NCBI GenBank assembly: GCA_019925095.2
Contig: CM034406.1
Span: forward strand, 18,938,888-19,002,887
Direction of reading: 5' to 3'
DNA length: 64,000 bases
Source: Dendrolimus kikuchii
Lineage: Eukaryota > Arthropoda > Insecta > Lepidoptera > Lasiocampidae
Positions 22,412 to 31,923 of the stretch are shown piece after piece (positions within the stretch are counted from its first letter, which is position 1; each line of letters begins with the position of its first letter). The notes beneath the pieces were generated by a model. That model did not search any database, had not been told where the DNA came from, and was given only the letters and a program-made list of their open reading frames with translations. Position numbers and translations under genes: made by a program.

Positions 22412-22725
22412 TATCCGTGCAGGAACGGAGAAAGAATACAATTTCCTGCGGCCGGGCGGCCTGTCGTAAGAGGCGACTTAACAACCCACAGCCAGGTGGT
22501 AGGGAATTTGCCCGACTGGATGGCGACCACCCCTGGTCTAGAGTATGCTGCCATAACAACCTTGAGTTGTGTTCCGGCATTAGTGACCAGGTTCCAGTCT
22601 CCCTTAAGAGACCAGCAACGCATTTGTAGCACCTTTGGTGTTACAAATGTCCATAGGCGATGGTAACCGCTTTCTATCAAGTGGGCCGTCTGCCTGTCTG
22701 CTGATCTCCTGCAATAAAAAAAAAA
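22412..22725 (+). repeat. RepA, full length
   Basis: Starts TATCCGTGCAGGAACGG and runs through all blocks to 'ctcctgcaat' plus A10. Overlapping ORFs on both strands recur in every RepA copy with different frames broken, so I regard them as non-coding. Confidence 0.93.
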
Positions 22726-23324
22726 GAGTAGTACTATGCGATTCAAATGAGAATAGGATCGAGTTTGCGCCATATTGTGACGTCATAGCTGCGAATTATG
22801 ACTTTAAATAATTAAATATTATAATAAGACAATTTACTACTAATTTAACCATTTTATTTAAATTTGATGTAAGACTATTATTATTGATATGCAAATAAGT
22901 TTTTTGCAAACCATACTTTTCAAGTGACATTTGACAGATAGAGGTTATTGACATTCCTATTCTTATTTGGATCGCATTATACACGTGTGAGCTAGTACAT
23001 ATGTCCCGTACTAAACTTGTACTGCACTTGTACTGATTGATACGGCTCAAAACTTGAAAGTCTAAGATTTCAGGATTCTTGTCGCTCTACTACTACTACT
23101 CACGCCTCAAATGTAAGAGGAAGGACAGAACGGGACTTATGCTACAATAGTACAATAACGCCTCTACGGATATTCACATGACAAAGAGGGACAACATGTT
23201 ATGTCATAGTACGACTGCTAGTAAAAAATGACATCACATCCGATTATTAACGAACATTTCCGAACTAGAAGTTTTGAACGGGACAATGAGGGAATGACGC
23301 TCACCGCCTCACCGGCCTCATCGC
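22726..23324. other. No gene recognised; unique AT-rich spacer
   Basis: No repeat family or coding signature seen; TAC-repeat 'ctactactactactc' near 23089. Confidence 0.4.
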
Positions 23325-23630
23325 TTTTTTTTTATTGCAGGAGTTCAGCAGGCAGGCAGACGGCCTACTTGATGGAAAGCGGTTACCATCGCCTATGGAC
23401 ATTTGCGACACCAAAGGTGCTATAAAGGCGCTGCTGCTTTCTTAAGGGAAACTGGAACCTGGTCACTAATGCCGGAACACAACTTAAGGTAGTTATGGCG
23501 GCATACTCTAGACCAGGGGTGGTAGGCATCCAGTCGGACAAATGCCCTACCACCTGGCTGTGGGTTGTTAAGTCGTCTCTTACGACAGGCCGCCGGGCCG
23601 CAGGAACTTGTATTCTTTCTCCGTTCCTCC
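23325..23630 (-). repeat. RepA joined directly to a SINE1 fragment
   Basis: T9 then a complete RepA ending 'ctttctccgttcc'. The last few bases of RepA are replaced at about 23629 by SINE1 sequence starting inside the tRNA-like region. Either the insertion hit SINE1 or a recombination joined them. Confidence 0.9.
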
Positions 23631-23633
23631 GTT

Positions 23634-23786
23634 CCGAACGCAGAGTTTCCAAGTTCGATTCCTGGCATGGTGATTTAGGAAACGAACTTTCTGTTATATG
23701 CTATGGTCTGGTCTGGGATCGACCCCAGAGTAGTCCGTTGTATATTAAACCCATAACACAAGCGTAACTTGCTTAGCTTGGGGATA
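23634..23786 (+). repeat. SINE1, head truncated
   Basis: Starts at 'acgcagag', keeps box B (GTTCGATTCC) but lacks box A, then follows SINE1 to 'aacttgcttagcttggggat'. Trapped between two minus-strand RepA copies. Confidence 0.85.
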
Positions 23787-24103
23787 TTTTTTTTTTGCAG
23801 GAGTTCAGCAGACAGGCAGACGGCCTACTTAATGGAAAGCGGTTACCATCGCCTATGGACCTTTGCAACACCAACGGTGCTACAAATGCGCTGGTGCTCT
23901 CTTAAGGGAGACTGGAACCTGGTCACTAATTTCGGAACACAACTCAAGGTTGTTATGGCGACATACTTTAGACCAGGGGTGGTAGGTAGCCATCTAGTCG
24001 GGCTAATGCCCTACCACCTGGCTGTGGGTTGTTAAGTCGCTTCTTACGACAGGCCGCCCCAACGCAGGAAATTGTATTCTTTCTCCGTTCCTGCACGGAT
24101 AAA
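23787..24103 (-). repeat. RepA, full length
   Basis: Begins with T10, ends 'tgcacggataaa'. A four-base duplication (ggta) expands the 'ggtggtaggtagcc' block. Confidence 0.92.
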
Positions 24104-24154
24104 GGTATACAATGTGTGTGTTTGTCTGCCGATAAGTCGACAAATAAATCCAAG

Positions 24155-24248
24155 TAAAATGAATAAGTTGAACTGGCAATGGGTCGGTCATGTTTATGGC
24201 AGGACCCATTGCCGATGCAGCACACGAGTCATGAATTGGAGACCGCGT
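24155..24248 (+). pseudogene. LINE ORF2 scrap
   Basis: Reads KMNKLNWQWVGHVYGRT, then CSTRVMNWRPRLG. This is the same tail as the LINE at 57720-57850 (KLKWQWAGHVCRRTDGRWS). About 30 codons. Confidence 0.65.
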
Positions 24249-24300
24249 CTTGGCTAACGTTATGTTGAAAGTAGTAACAAATCTTATCCAAATATAATCT

Positions 24301-24606
24301 TATCAGTGCAGGAACGGAGAAAGAATACAATTCCCTGCGGATGGGCGGCCTGTCGTAAGACGCGACAAAACAACCCCTAGCCAGGTGGTAGGGTAATTGC
24401 CTGTCGGATGGCTTCCATCCCGGGTTTAGAGTATGCCGCCATAACGAGCTTGAGTTGTGTTCCAGCATTAGTGGTCAGGTTCCAGTCTCCCTTAAAAGGG
24501 CCGCAGCGCATTTGTAGTACCTATGGTGTTGCATATGTCCATAGGCGATTGTGCCCGCTTTCCATCAGGTTGGTCGTCTGTCTGTCTGCTGAACTCGTGC
24601 AATAAA
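24301..24606 (+). repeat. RepA, full length, poly(A) lost
   Basis: Starts TATCAGTGCAGGAACGG and ends 'ctcgtgcaataaa' with no long A run. More diverged than its neighbours. Confidence 0.88.
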
Positions 24607-25371
24607 GTTTTACACGACTTATAATTCCGATCGGCAGTTTTCGTTTACGCAGAAAAGTGCAGACCGGTTTCCGACATGTAAATAATCTATATTGAATTTT
24701 ATTCGCAAGCGGAAATGGTCGTGTTGCTTGCTATGCATTCTTAGCTCCGTTCCGCTTAAAAGATTCGTACATTGTCCCGCGCTACTAGAATTGGTCTTCG
24801 GCGCAGGTGCATCGGGAGTAATTATTAATTGTGCAAAACTGTAAACCTTTATCGACGGCTTTGCGATGAAAGAAAGAAAGAAAATAAAGTGTGTGTCTCG
24901 AGACGGTCGACAGAAGTGGTAACTTTATTTAACATTGACATTGTTTAACTTGAGAAAAGCTTAGGTTATTACTTAAATTTTATGTATATTAATATGATAA
25001 TGTAAGGAAAGGTTATTTATTAATAAAATCTTTTATTGATTATAAAATATATTTTATTCTTAGTTACAATTCTTGAATATGTACATTAGAATTTTGTGTA
25101 TGTACATTATTAGTATCATTATTTAATCTAACTACCGAAATACCGCTAGCGCTGTGGGTTAGAGTGAGAGAGGAGGAGCCTGCCTACCGCTGCCGTATGC
25201 CTGAGAGAAAGGGAAGCCAGACAGACTGGCGCCGTAACGCGTTACATAACGAAGTGGTTTACCCTCCCATAAAAAGTTATCACATCAAAATATGTATTTG
25301 GTCTTTAAACATAGCGAGACACATTGAAAAACAATCAAATAGGTGCAGTTCAGCATATGCCAGGCAACGGG
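24607..25371. other. No gene recognised
   Basis: Contains a (GAAA)n run at 24870-24890. The open frame 25164-25382 runs straight into the decayed coding segment right of the hAT element, in frame once the insertion is removed, so its last part may belong to the same lost gene. The similarity is not convincing. Confidence 0.35.
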
Positions 25372-25379
25372 TTCGTGGC

Positions 25380-26290
25380 TAGGGATGCAACATCGCTCAT
25401 AAAAAACATCGATATTAGGATATCGATGTTTTCAAATGTGAAACATCGATGTTGAATATATCGATGTTTATGAACGATGTATCGATGTTTTTTTATCACC
25501 ATTTACATAAACTTCTGACGCTTGTTCTTGCGACGCAAATAAAACACCGTTTTTTTTAAACATCGATGTATCGCCCAAAACCACCTTAGCACACCTTATG
25601 TTATGTTTATTCTATTTATATGTACAAACTAAAATTAAAGTATAAAATCTAGTTCTAGACCGCTCTCAGTCGGAAACGTGCCCAAAAGACTGGCCACATT
25701 GCTTCTCTGAATGGCAATGCTGATGCGCTGTGCGAGGTATAAACCAGTCTTTTGGTCACGTGAGACATCCACCAGACGTTTGACTATGTCCCGATAAAGC
25801 TTGTGCGCCTCAGGCCCCCATGGTCCCAGGGTCTCGACCCCAAAAGCCGCAAATATGTAGCCATTTCCGATGGCTGAGTATTTGCGGCGTTTTAGGGCCG
25901 TATAGTTTATTTTTAGTTTAATTTATATGTCTTTTGCTTTATCCAACGTTCAGTACCGTACTTAGGTACTATTCAACAGCGTAGGCATACACTAACATTG
26001 TCACAAGATTGTCATTTTTAATAGAAATGGAAGAAATGAGTATAACAATCAACTTTTATATTATAAATTATTATTGGCAATAAGAAAATCTATGAAAAAA
26101 AATAATATAAAGAAAATCTGTGTAGAACACAGATAGAGCGCAAGATGGCGCGTTATGTCTATGTATAAAACATCGATCTTGAACAACGATGTATCGTCGA
26201 TGTTTTGGTTTCAACATTGATGTTAAAACATCGATTTTTATGAACGATACATCGATTTTCGAAAACATCGATGTTTTGTTTGCATCCCTA
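25380..26290. mobile_element. Non-autonomous hAT element, 911 bp, 8 bp TSD
   Basis: Ends TAGGGATGCAA and TTGCATCCCTA, a typical hAT terminus. Flanks are ttcgtggc (25372-25379) and ttcgtagc (26291-26298), 7 of 8 identical. Both subterminal zones are packed with ATCGAT-centred palindromes (aacatcgatgtt and variants), at least ten occurrences, likely transposase-binding or fold-back sequence. No transposase. The centre holds a LINE-X fragment. Confidence 0.88.
25655..25905 (-). pseudogene. LINE-X ORF fragment carried inside the hAT element
   Basis: Minus-strand frame reads KRRKYSAIGNGYIFAAFGVE, TLGPWGPEAHKLYRDI, SRDQKTGLYLAQRISIAI and QRSNVASLLGTFPTESGL. It aligns along its length with 45015-44773. 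It is open throughout, so the capture may be fairly recent, but it has no start or stop of its own. Confidence 0.78.
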
Positions 26291-26302
26291 TTCGTAGCAC
26301 TG

Positions 26303-26740
26303 GTTTTCAACTGCAGCCTAGGACGACGAATGCTAAAGAAGGCTTAAAGAAAATACATTTAACCGAAAAATACGGAGTATTGGCTATTGAATGTCAAGTA
26401 GTTGGATTTATAGAAGACGTTGATGGCTATAAAAGTGATTTGTAAGGGCAATTCCATTGACCCCTTCCTGAATTCATTATGGGCAAAGCTTTCACCTTTG
26501 TAGAGCTGAAATTGAATAAAAAAGTATAAACAACGAGAAAGATTTGCCTGTTAAAGTAATTTTCTATGGAAACGATGTCATTGTACGGGATATAAGTATC
26601 TTAGGTGTTGATCTTGGATACAAACTAGTAGAGCCGTCTTCAGAATATTGGACGCCGGGGTGCAAATATCAGCTTGCGCCCCACCATATACAGGTATTAT
26701 CTGAAACTGATGTGGTGTCTTTGGGATACCTGGTCTGAAC
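26303..26740 (+). pseudogene. Decayed protein-coding segment, family not identified
   Basis: Three blocks read like conserved protein: KIHLTEKYGVLAIECQVVG then FIEDVDGY; GKAFTFVELKLNKK; and, after a frameshift, LPVKVIFYGNDVIVRDISIL then GVDLGYKLVEPSSEYW. In-frame stops (after YKSDL and after NKKV) and the shift near 26540 show it is not a working exon as it stands. A Tudor-like or other small beta-domain protein is a guess only. The hAT insertion cut its upstream side. Confidence 0.45.
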
Positions 26741-26860
26741 GAAGGTCCGAAGACCACAGAAGGCCATCGGAGACCATCGGACACCATCGAAGACATTAAG
26801 AGCAATTACAAGACCTTCAATTTTCAAAACAGCGTATATTACACTAGTGGTTATTGTTTT

Positions 26861-27184
26861 CGAACTACCGAAGTAAGAAAGAGAGTGTCGGGGTGAAGGT
26901 AAGAAAAGGAATGCTCCGGTGGTTCGGGCATGTGGAAAGAATGACTAAACAGATATACAATGCAAAAGTGGATGGATGCAGAAGTCGTGGAAGGCCACGA
27001 TACACCTTCCATGATCAAATCGATCGTGTACTAGCAGAGGGTGATGTCAGGAGCCTTAAGAATAGACGAGCGTGCGTGACAAGAGCTATGAATGTCACAG
27101 AAGTAAGTTAGGTGTGTAAAAATAAGCCTGATTGGCGCTCTGTTGTTCGTGCCTACCCCGCAAGGGAAGTTATGTATGTATGTA
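26861..27184 (+). mobile_element. LINE-T 3' end with 13 bp TSD
   Basis: TGGTTATTGTTTT flanks it (26848-26860; 27185-27197). The protein end (KESVGVKVRKGMLRWFGHVE) lacks five codons (HDERM) present in other copies. Ends in ATGT units. Confidence 0.92.
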
Positions 27185-27682
27185 TGGTTATTGTTTTAGA
27201 TCTCATTTCATTGCATTAAAGTTCGATGTTGTATAATAATATATAGTGGTCAGCATTTTTTCTTTCATTAACACTTTTTTTCGTCCGCCGAGTAAAGTGC
27301 GATAAGGAACTTAGTACCAAAAATATAAGAACAAGATGAAGTAGTCAAATTATGTATACAACTAAACTAGCCGAAAGGAAGTTTGTCGACAATGTGTCCT
27401 TGGTTTAGTCACAGATTTTTCTCTTTTATTTAATTAAATCATAAATGCCCATTAGTTGGAAAAGTTAATATAAAAAGAAGCTGAACATCGTCCGCCTGCG
27501 TCCCCACAAGTATCCGCTTTATGACACAACATTCATTTTTATGCGGGGATTATGTTGAGCAGTTTGCAATGGAAAAGTCGGGGATATTCCTCGCATTATA
27601 ACCAGGGGGTGTAATTGTATAAAGTATCGTAATCTTTGTATATATAATTCTTCTGTACGTGTGTTGACAGTGAACTCCTCCT

Positions 27683-27993
27683 ATTTTTTTATTTTTTTTA
27701 CTGCAGGAGTTCAGCAGACAGGCAGATGGAAAGCGGTTACCATTGCCTATGGACATTTGCAACACCAAAGTTGCTACAAATGCGCTGCTGCTCTCTTAAG
27801 GGAGACTGGAACCTGGTCACTAATGCCGGAACACAACTCAAGTTTGTTATAGCGACATACTTAAGACCAGGGGTGGTAGCCATCCAGTCGGGCAAATACC
27901 CTACCACCTGGCTGTGGGTTGTTTAGTCGCCTCTTACGACAGCCCGCCCGGCCGCAGGAAATTGTATTCTTTCTCCGTTCCTGCACGGATAAA
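27683..27993 (-). repeat. RepA, full length with small deletion
   Basis: T-rich start, all blocks, ends 'tgcacggataaa'. Missing about 14 bp ('cggcccacttgat') where others read cagacggcccacttgatgg. Confidence 0.92.
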
Positions 27994-28279
27994 GTTGTTT
28001 CCAAAATTTTATGCGAAACTAGGATTCGTTCGCGACTTTGTTCACGTCGTATGGGTACCAAAGATCACAATTGTGTTTAAAACTAATCCCAGCAGGACAA
28101 TGAACCATTTACAATGAGAATACATAAATCTTGGAAATTCTCGTAAAACTAGGAATAAGTAATGCTAGATACTAAAAACTTACGCAACTACAGCTATTTT
28201 ATTAAAGTTCTTAACAGATACAGAAAGCAAGTCACAACAAAATCATATAGCAACTGGAGAAAAAGAATTTAAAATAGGT

Positions 28280-28415
28280 CTACTCTTAAGTCCCATAGAA
28301 TTATCTGGATATAAAATACCGCAGATTTCAAGTCCAAAAATTTGCTATTGATCAGCGAAAACCGCATTGAAATCGGCGCAATAGTTCTTACATGATTCCC
28401 GAACAAACAGACAAA
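28280..28415 (-). mobile_element. Helitron-like fragment
   Basis: 'ataaaataccgcagatttca', 'atttgctattgatcagcgaa' and 'ttcttacatgattcccgaac' match the group at 19085, 33950 and 41400. Confidence 0.45.
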
Positions 28416-28494
28416 CACAAAAAACCTAAAAGCAAAAGAATACAATTTTATAATATCATAGATATTTATTTCATAATACATTGTAGTTCAAATC

Positions 28495-28625
28495 ATATAG
28501 ATAGATAGACAACACTTTATTGTACGCCAAAACATAGATAAACAGAAATAGAAAAATACAAGAGATAGTACAACGGGCGGCCTTTTCGCTAAAAAGCGAT
28601 CTCTTTCAGGCAACCCTTGCCAGGT
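28495..28625 (-). repeat. RepD: LINE/SINE 3' end
   Basis: TAGA repeats and 'caacactttattgtacgcc' (polyadenylation signal AATAAA on the minus strand) lead to the core 'gggcggccttttcgctaaaa', 'agcgatctctttcaggcaac'. The same order occurs at 47774 and 55062. Confidence 0.7.
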
Positions 28626-28684
28626 ATTAATGGATTTTTAATACTGACGTTAGTGCAGTTATGATAAATGATAAGAATACACAA

Positions 28685-28993
28685 CTAGCAGCCCTGGCAG
28701 GCGTTGTCCTGCTCTGAAAAAATAAAATCTAGGACCCGGTCCCAGCGCCACCTACCGGTTCTAATTGCGGATCTAAACCATCCGGGAACCCACTCAAACA
28801 CACAAAAACAAAGTCACCAAAATTGCTCCTGGTGATTAGGAGGATTCTAGAACCTGATATCAACGCCACGTACCGGTTTCAACGGGATAAAAAGTATCCT
28901 ATGTCCGTCTCCTGGTTCTAAGCTACCTCCCCACCAATTTTCAGCCAAATCGGTACAGCCGTTCTTGAGTTGTAAATAGTGTAACTAATACGA

Positions 28994-28997
<4 letters not shown>
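28685..28997 (-). mobile_element. Hel3 Helitron-type element
   Basis: Minus-strand 3' end is a GC-rich hairpin region then CTAG|T (28685). Body blocks 'gcgccacctaccggttc', 'ctaaaccatccgggaaccca', 'tggtgattaggaggattcta' and 'gtacagccgttcttgagtt' match 35920-36248 in the opposite orientation. The 5' end merges with the TA run. Confidence 0.78.
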
Positions 28998-29079
<82 letters not shown>

Positions 29080-29086
29080 TACATAC
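28997..29086. repeat. (TA)n microsatellite, left block
   Basis: Almost pure TA with one CACA interruption. Together with 29338-29415 it brackets a LINE-T insertion. Confidence 0.9.
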
Positions 29087-29337
29087 ATACATAAATACAT
29101 AACTTCACGCCAGTTCCCTTGCGGGGTAGGCACGAGCGACAGAGCGCCATTTAGGCCCATTCTTACACACCTCACTTGCTTCTCTGACATTCATAACTCT
29201 TGTCACGCACGCTCGTCTGTTCTTAAGGCTCCTGACATCACCCTCCGCTAGTGCACGATCAATTTGATCATGGAAGGTGTGTCATGGCCTTCCACGACTT
29301 CTGCATCCATCCACTTTTGCTTTGTATATCTGTTTAG
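29087..29337 (-). mobile_element. LINE-T 3' end inside a TA tract
   Basis: CATA tail, 'acttcacgccagttcccttg', then the protein-end region to 'gtatatctgtttagtca', followed at once by TA repeats again. The TSD cannot be told from the TA sequence. Confidence 0.9.
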
Positions 29338-29339
29338 TC

Positions 29340-29412
<73 letters not shown>

Positions 29413-29415
29413 TAT
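29338..29415. repeat. (TA)n microsatellite, right block
   Basis: TA repeats with two ACATA interruptions; continuation of the tract at 28997. Confidence 0.9.
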
Positions 29416-29609
29416 ACATATAAATTCAAAAAGAATATAAATATCGTATTCTGTTTAGTATTGGCATAGTATTCTGTATATAGTATAATTTAGAATTAGT
29501 ACATATTATTTATATGTATGTATATTTTCTTTATACAAAATTCATATCTGGCTATAATTAGTTTTAATTCAAAAAAATAGTCAAAAATTATTGCAGTTAT
29601 AAAAAGTAC

Positions 29610-29830
29610 ATACATACATACATAACTTCACGCCAGTTCCCTTGCGGGGTAGGCACGAGCAACAGAGCGCCATTCAGGCTTATTCTTACACACCTCACTT
29701 GCTTTTTTGACATTCATAACTCTTGTCATGCACGCTCGTCTGTTCTTAAGGCTCCTGACATCACCCTCCGCTAGTACACGATCAATTTGATCATGGAAGG
29801 TGTGTCGTGGCCTTCCACGACTAAAGTACT
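29610..29830 (-). mobile_element. LINE-T 3' end with 15 bp TSD
   Basis: AGTTATAAAAAGTAC occurs at 29595-29609 and 29831-29845. The LINE stops at 'ccttccacgact'; about eight extra bases (aaagtact) lie before the right TSD, probable filler from second-strand joining. Confidence 0.92.
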
Positions 29831-30000
29831 AGTTATAAAAAGTACTATAATTATAATCTATTACATTATTATTGTAGGTACGATAAAAGAAAAGCATGTA
29901 CGTAGCGCCATCTAATTAAAAGTATAGGATTAAGAAAGTAAACTCTCTTCTATGGCACCTATCAAGAAATATTAAATTGCTGAGCATCTAAAATAATACA

Positions 30001-30118
30001 ACAAAACCACCCACAGCCAGGTGGCAGAGTATTTGCTCGTCTGGCTCGCTACCATCCTTGGTGTAAAGTATGCCGCCATAACAACCTTGAGCTGTGTTCC
30101 GGCATTAGTGGCCAGGTT
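30001..30118 (+). repeat. RepA middle fragment, target of the U6 chimera
   Basis: 'cccacagccaggtggcagag' through 'ttccggcattagtggccagg' is the RepA centre. It ends where the U6-LINE insertion begins. Right of that insertion only the TSD copy remains of RepA. Confidence 0.8.
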
Positions 30119-30225
30119 GTACTTGCTTCGGCAGTACATATACTAAAATTGGAAGGATACAGAGAAGATTAGCATGGCCCCTGCGCAAGGATGACACGCA
30201 AAATCGTGAAGCGTTCCACATTTTT
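30119..30225 (+). ncRNA. U6 spliceosomal snRNA copy (retro-derived, probably a pseudogene)
   Basis: 107 nt, full length: 'gtacttgcttcggcagtaca', the ACAGAGAAGATTAGCATGG catalytic block, 'cgcaaggatgacacgc' and the 3' 'gcgttccacattttt'. Compared with the insect sequence as I know it, I see one likely change, 'ttggaaggatac' for 'ttggaacgatac'. The upstream DNA is RepA with no visible snRNA promoter elements (PSE/TATA), and the copy sits inside a retro-insertion, so transcription is doubtful. Confidence 0.93.
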
Positions 30226-30773
30226 GTAATGTCACTCAAGGAGGCCGCAGAACGCGATAGGGAGAGAAGTCCTGCAGCGCGTGCTAATGCGTCTTCTCGA
30301 GGTCGCCGGCCTTCAGCTGGCACCCGGAGAGGCAGGTACGCGCATTACTTCCCTCCCTGAGTTAGGTTCCGTTTACCGCGGGGGGCCTTTAGCTTGCTAG
30401 GAGAGCAAAGGACCTTCTACCCCCGCATAACGAAGTGGGGTGTGTTCTCCCAGGGCACACTCCAGGCACTTTTTTGCTCTGGATTGGCTGGGCGTAACTA
30501 TGTTCTAAATCTCAGCCTTTCCAACACAAACAAAAGCGCAGGGTCGACAGGGAGGAGGGGGTTTTTAGTGGGTATTGGGGTTGCTCGCTCATGCAGCAAC
30601 GCTCGGAGTCTTCCATACTATTCTGTGATGTCGATCGCGGACGGAGCACTGCCAAGAGCATACTATTGCTGCAGAGTTATCGCCCCTGACCGACGCGTGT
30701 CGTTCCCCTAGCAACGACTCAGTTTGTACGTAAATGGGTTAAGCATTTTCCCTCGCCTTAAAAAAAAAAAAAA
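30226..30773 (+). mobile_element. R1-clade LINE ORF2 C-terminus and 3' UTR (part of the chimera)
   Basis: From 30229 a frame reads MSLKEAAERDRERSPAARAN and ends RGRYAHYFPP-stop. The VMxxKEAAERxRER motif is the usual R1-clade ORF2 end and matches the tail of the insertion at 57053 (VMFAKEEAERERERNS). The 3' UTR includes 'gggtttttagtgggtattgg', shared with 57520 and 52545, and ends in A15. Confidence 0.8.
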
Positions 30774-31071
30774 ATTAGTGGCCAGGTTGCCTCATGCCAG
30801 TGACGTGGCACACGGAATGTGGTAATTAATACTCGGCAAGCACTAGCGAATTGCATTCGAATAAATGATTCGATACAAGTTGATACACGAGTATTTATTT
30901 TAATTTCGTAGCAACGTATTTATTGTTGGTTTTTTATTAAAGTTTATTTATTTGTTTTTTTACAATTTAAATATTATATAAGTAGAATTAGTTTTTATTA
31001 ATTATTATTCTCATTTATTATTTAATTAACAAAACTGGGTCACTTTGGTCTTACACCTAAAGGAAGGAATT

Positions 31072-31384
31072 TATCCGTGCAGGAACGGAGAAAGAATACA
31101 ATTTCCAGCGGCCTGGCGGCCTGTCGTAAAAGGCGACTAAACAACCCACAGCCAGGTGGTAGGGTATTTGCTCGACTGGATGGCGACCACCCCAGGTTTA
31201 GAGTATGCCGCCATAACAACCTTGTGTTGTGTTCCGGCATTAGTGACCAGGTTCCAGTCTCCTTTAAGAGAGCAGCAGCGCATTTGTAGCACCTTTGGTG
31301 TTGCAAATATCCATAGGCGATGGTAACCGCTTTCCATCAAGTGGGCCGTCTGCCTGTCTGCTGAACTCCTGCAATAAAAAAAAA
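31072..31384 (+). repeat. RepA, full length
   Basis: Starts TTATCCGTGCAGGAACGG, ends 'ctcctgcaat' plus A9. All blocks intact. Confidence 0.93.
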
Positions 31385-31524
31385 GGAAGGTTTGCACTGA
31401 AAATCAGCGTTGTGTCGGATATTATTCCGACACGGCCATATGCTGAGTGCAAACCTTGCTTGCTGAAAATGCGGTGTACAAATTCTCAAAGTATGATAAA
31501 GTTTTTTCTCTCTTTTCTTTCTTT
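31385..31524 (+). repeat. RepH: bulged-hairpin retroposon, copy 1
   Basis: AAGGTTTGCACT pairs with AGTGCAAACCTT. Next to it sits a GAAAAT bulge, then CAGC/GCTG and GTTGTGTCGGA/TCCGACACGGC stems with loop 'tatta'. A TTTC-rich tail lies near 31505-31524. The structure matches the other RepH copies with compensating base changes. Confidence 0.65.
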
Positions 31525-31576
31525 CAGTCTCCCTTCAGACAGCGGCAACACATTGGTAGCACCTTTGGTGTTACCT
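31525..31576 (+). repeat. RepA subfamily fragment
   Basis: 'cagtctcccttcagacagcg' and 'acacattggtagcacctttg' belong to the RepA variant seen at 36975 and 56690, in which 'ttagacag...acacattggtag' replaces 'ttaagagagcagcagcgcat'. Confidence 0.7.
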
Positions 31577-31600
31577 TAACCCTTTACCATACAGAACGTT

Positions 31601-31923
31601 TATCCGTGCAGGAACGGAGAAAGAATACAATTTCCTGCGGCCGGGCGGCCTGTCGTAAGAGGCGACTTAATAACCCACAGCCAGGTGGTAGGGCATTTGC
31701 CCGACTGGATGGCTACCACCCCTGGTCAAGAGCATGCCGCCATAACAACCTTGAGTTGTGTTCCGGCATTAGTGGCCAAGTTCCAGTTTCCCTTAAGAGA
31801 GCAGCAGCGCATTTGTAGCACCTTTGGTGTTGCAAATGTCCATAGGCGATGGTAACTGCTTTCCATCAAGTGGGCCGTCTGCCTGTCTGCTGATCTCCTG
31901 CAATAAAAAAAAAAAAAAAAAAA
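31601..31923 (+). repeat. RepA, full length
   Basis: TATCCGTGCAGGAACGG to 'ctcctgcaat' plus an 18-base A tail. Second plus-strand RepA within 530 bp. Confidence 0.93.

Larger units (their letters stand above)
30119..30773 (+). mobile_element. Chimeric retro-insertion: U6 snRNA joined to an R1-type LINE 3' end
   Basis: A 15 bp TSD (ATTAGTGGCCAGGTT at 30104-30118 and 30774-30788) encloses a complete U6 sequence, then a LINE end, then A15. This is the signature of template switching by a LINE reverse transcriptase from its own RNA to U6 RNA, a process documented for mammalian L1. One TSD pair around both parts shows they were inserted together. Confidence 0.9.

Noticed and set aside
22398..22773. 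Overlapping open frames on both strands over RepA copies (also at 20480, 23383, 31040, 31137, 32524, 34221, 49258, 59193)
   Set aside because: They recur because RepA lacks stops in several frames, but the frame kept differs between copies and all end at random flanks. No single protein is conserved.
25390..25500. Possible CRISPR-like or satellite array of ATCGATG units
   Set aside because: The units are irregular palindromes without fixed spacing and lie inside hAT ends; CRISPR arrays are not expected in an animal nuclear genome.
28918..29190. Open frame rich in Ile-Tyr on the minus strand, and similar ones at 15997-16224, 39182-39376 and 47921-48259
   Set aside because: They are translations of (TA)n tracts joined to repeat sequence; no protein meaning.
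30119..30225. U6 as a functional snRNA gene
   Set aside because: It is full length, but it lies inside a retro-insertion with TSD and poly(A), upstream DNA is RepA without visible PSE/TATA, and one conserved-region base appears changed.
31660..31790. tRNA-type box A and box B in RepA ('cagccaggtgg' and 'agttccagttt')
   Set aside because: The boxes fit only partly and are about 100 bp apart, far more than the 30-60 bp usual for tRNA-derived promoters.
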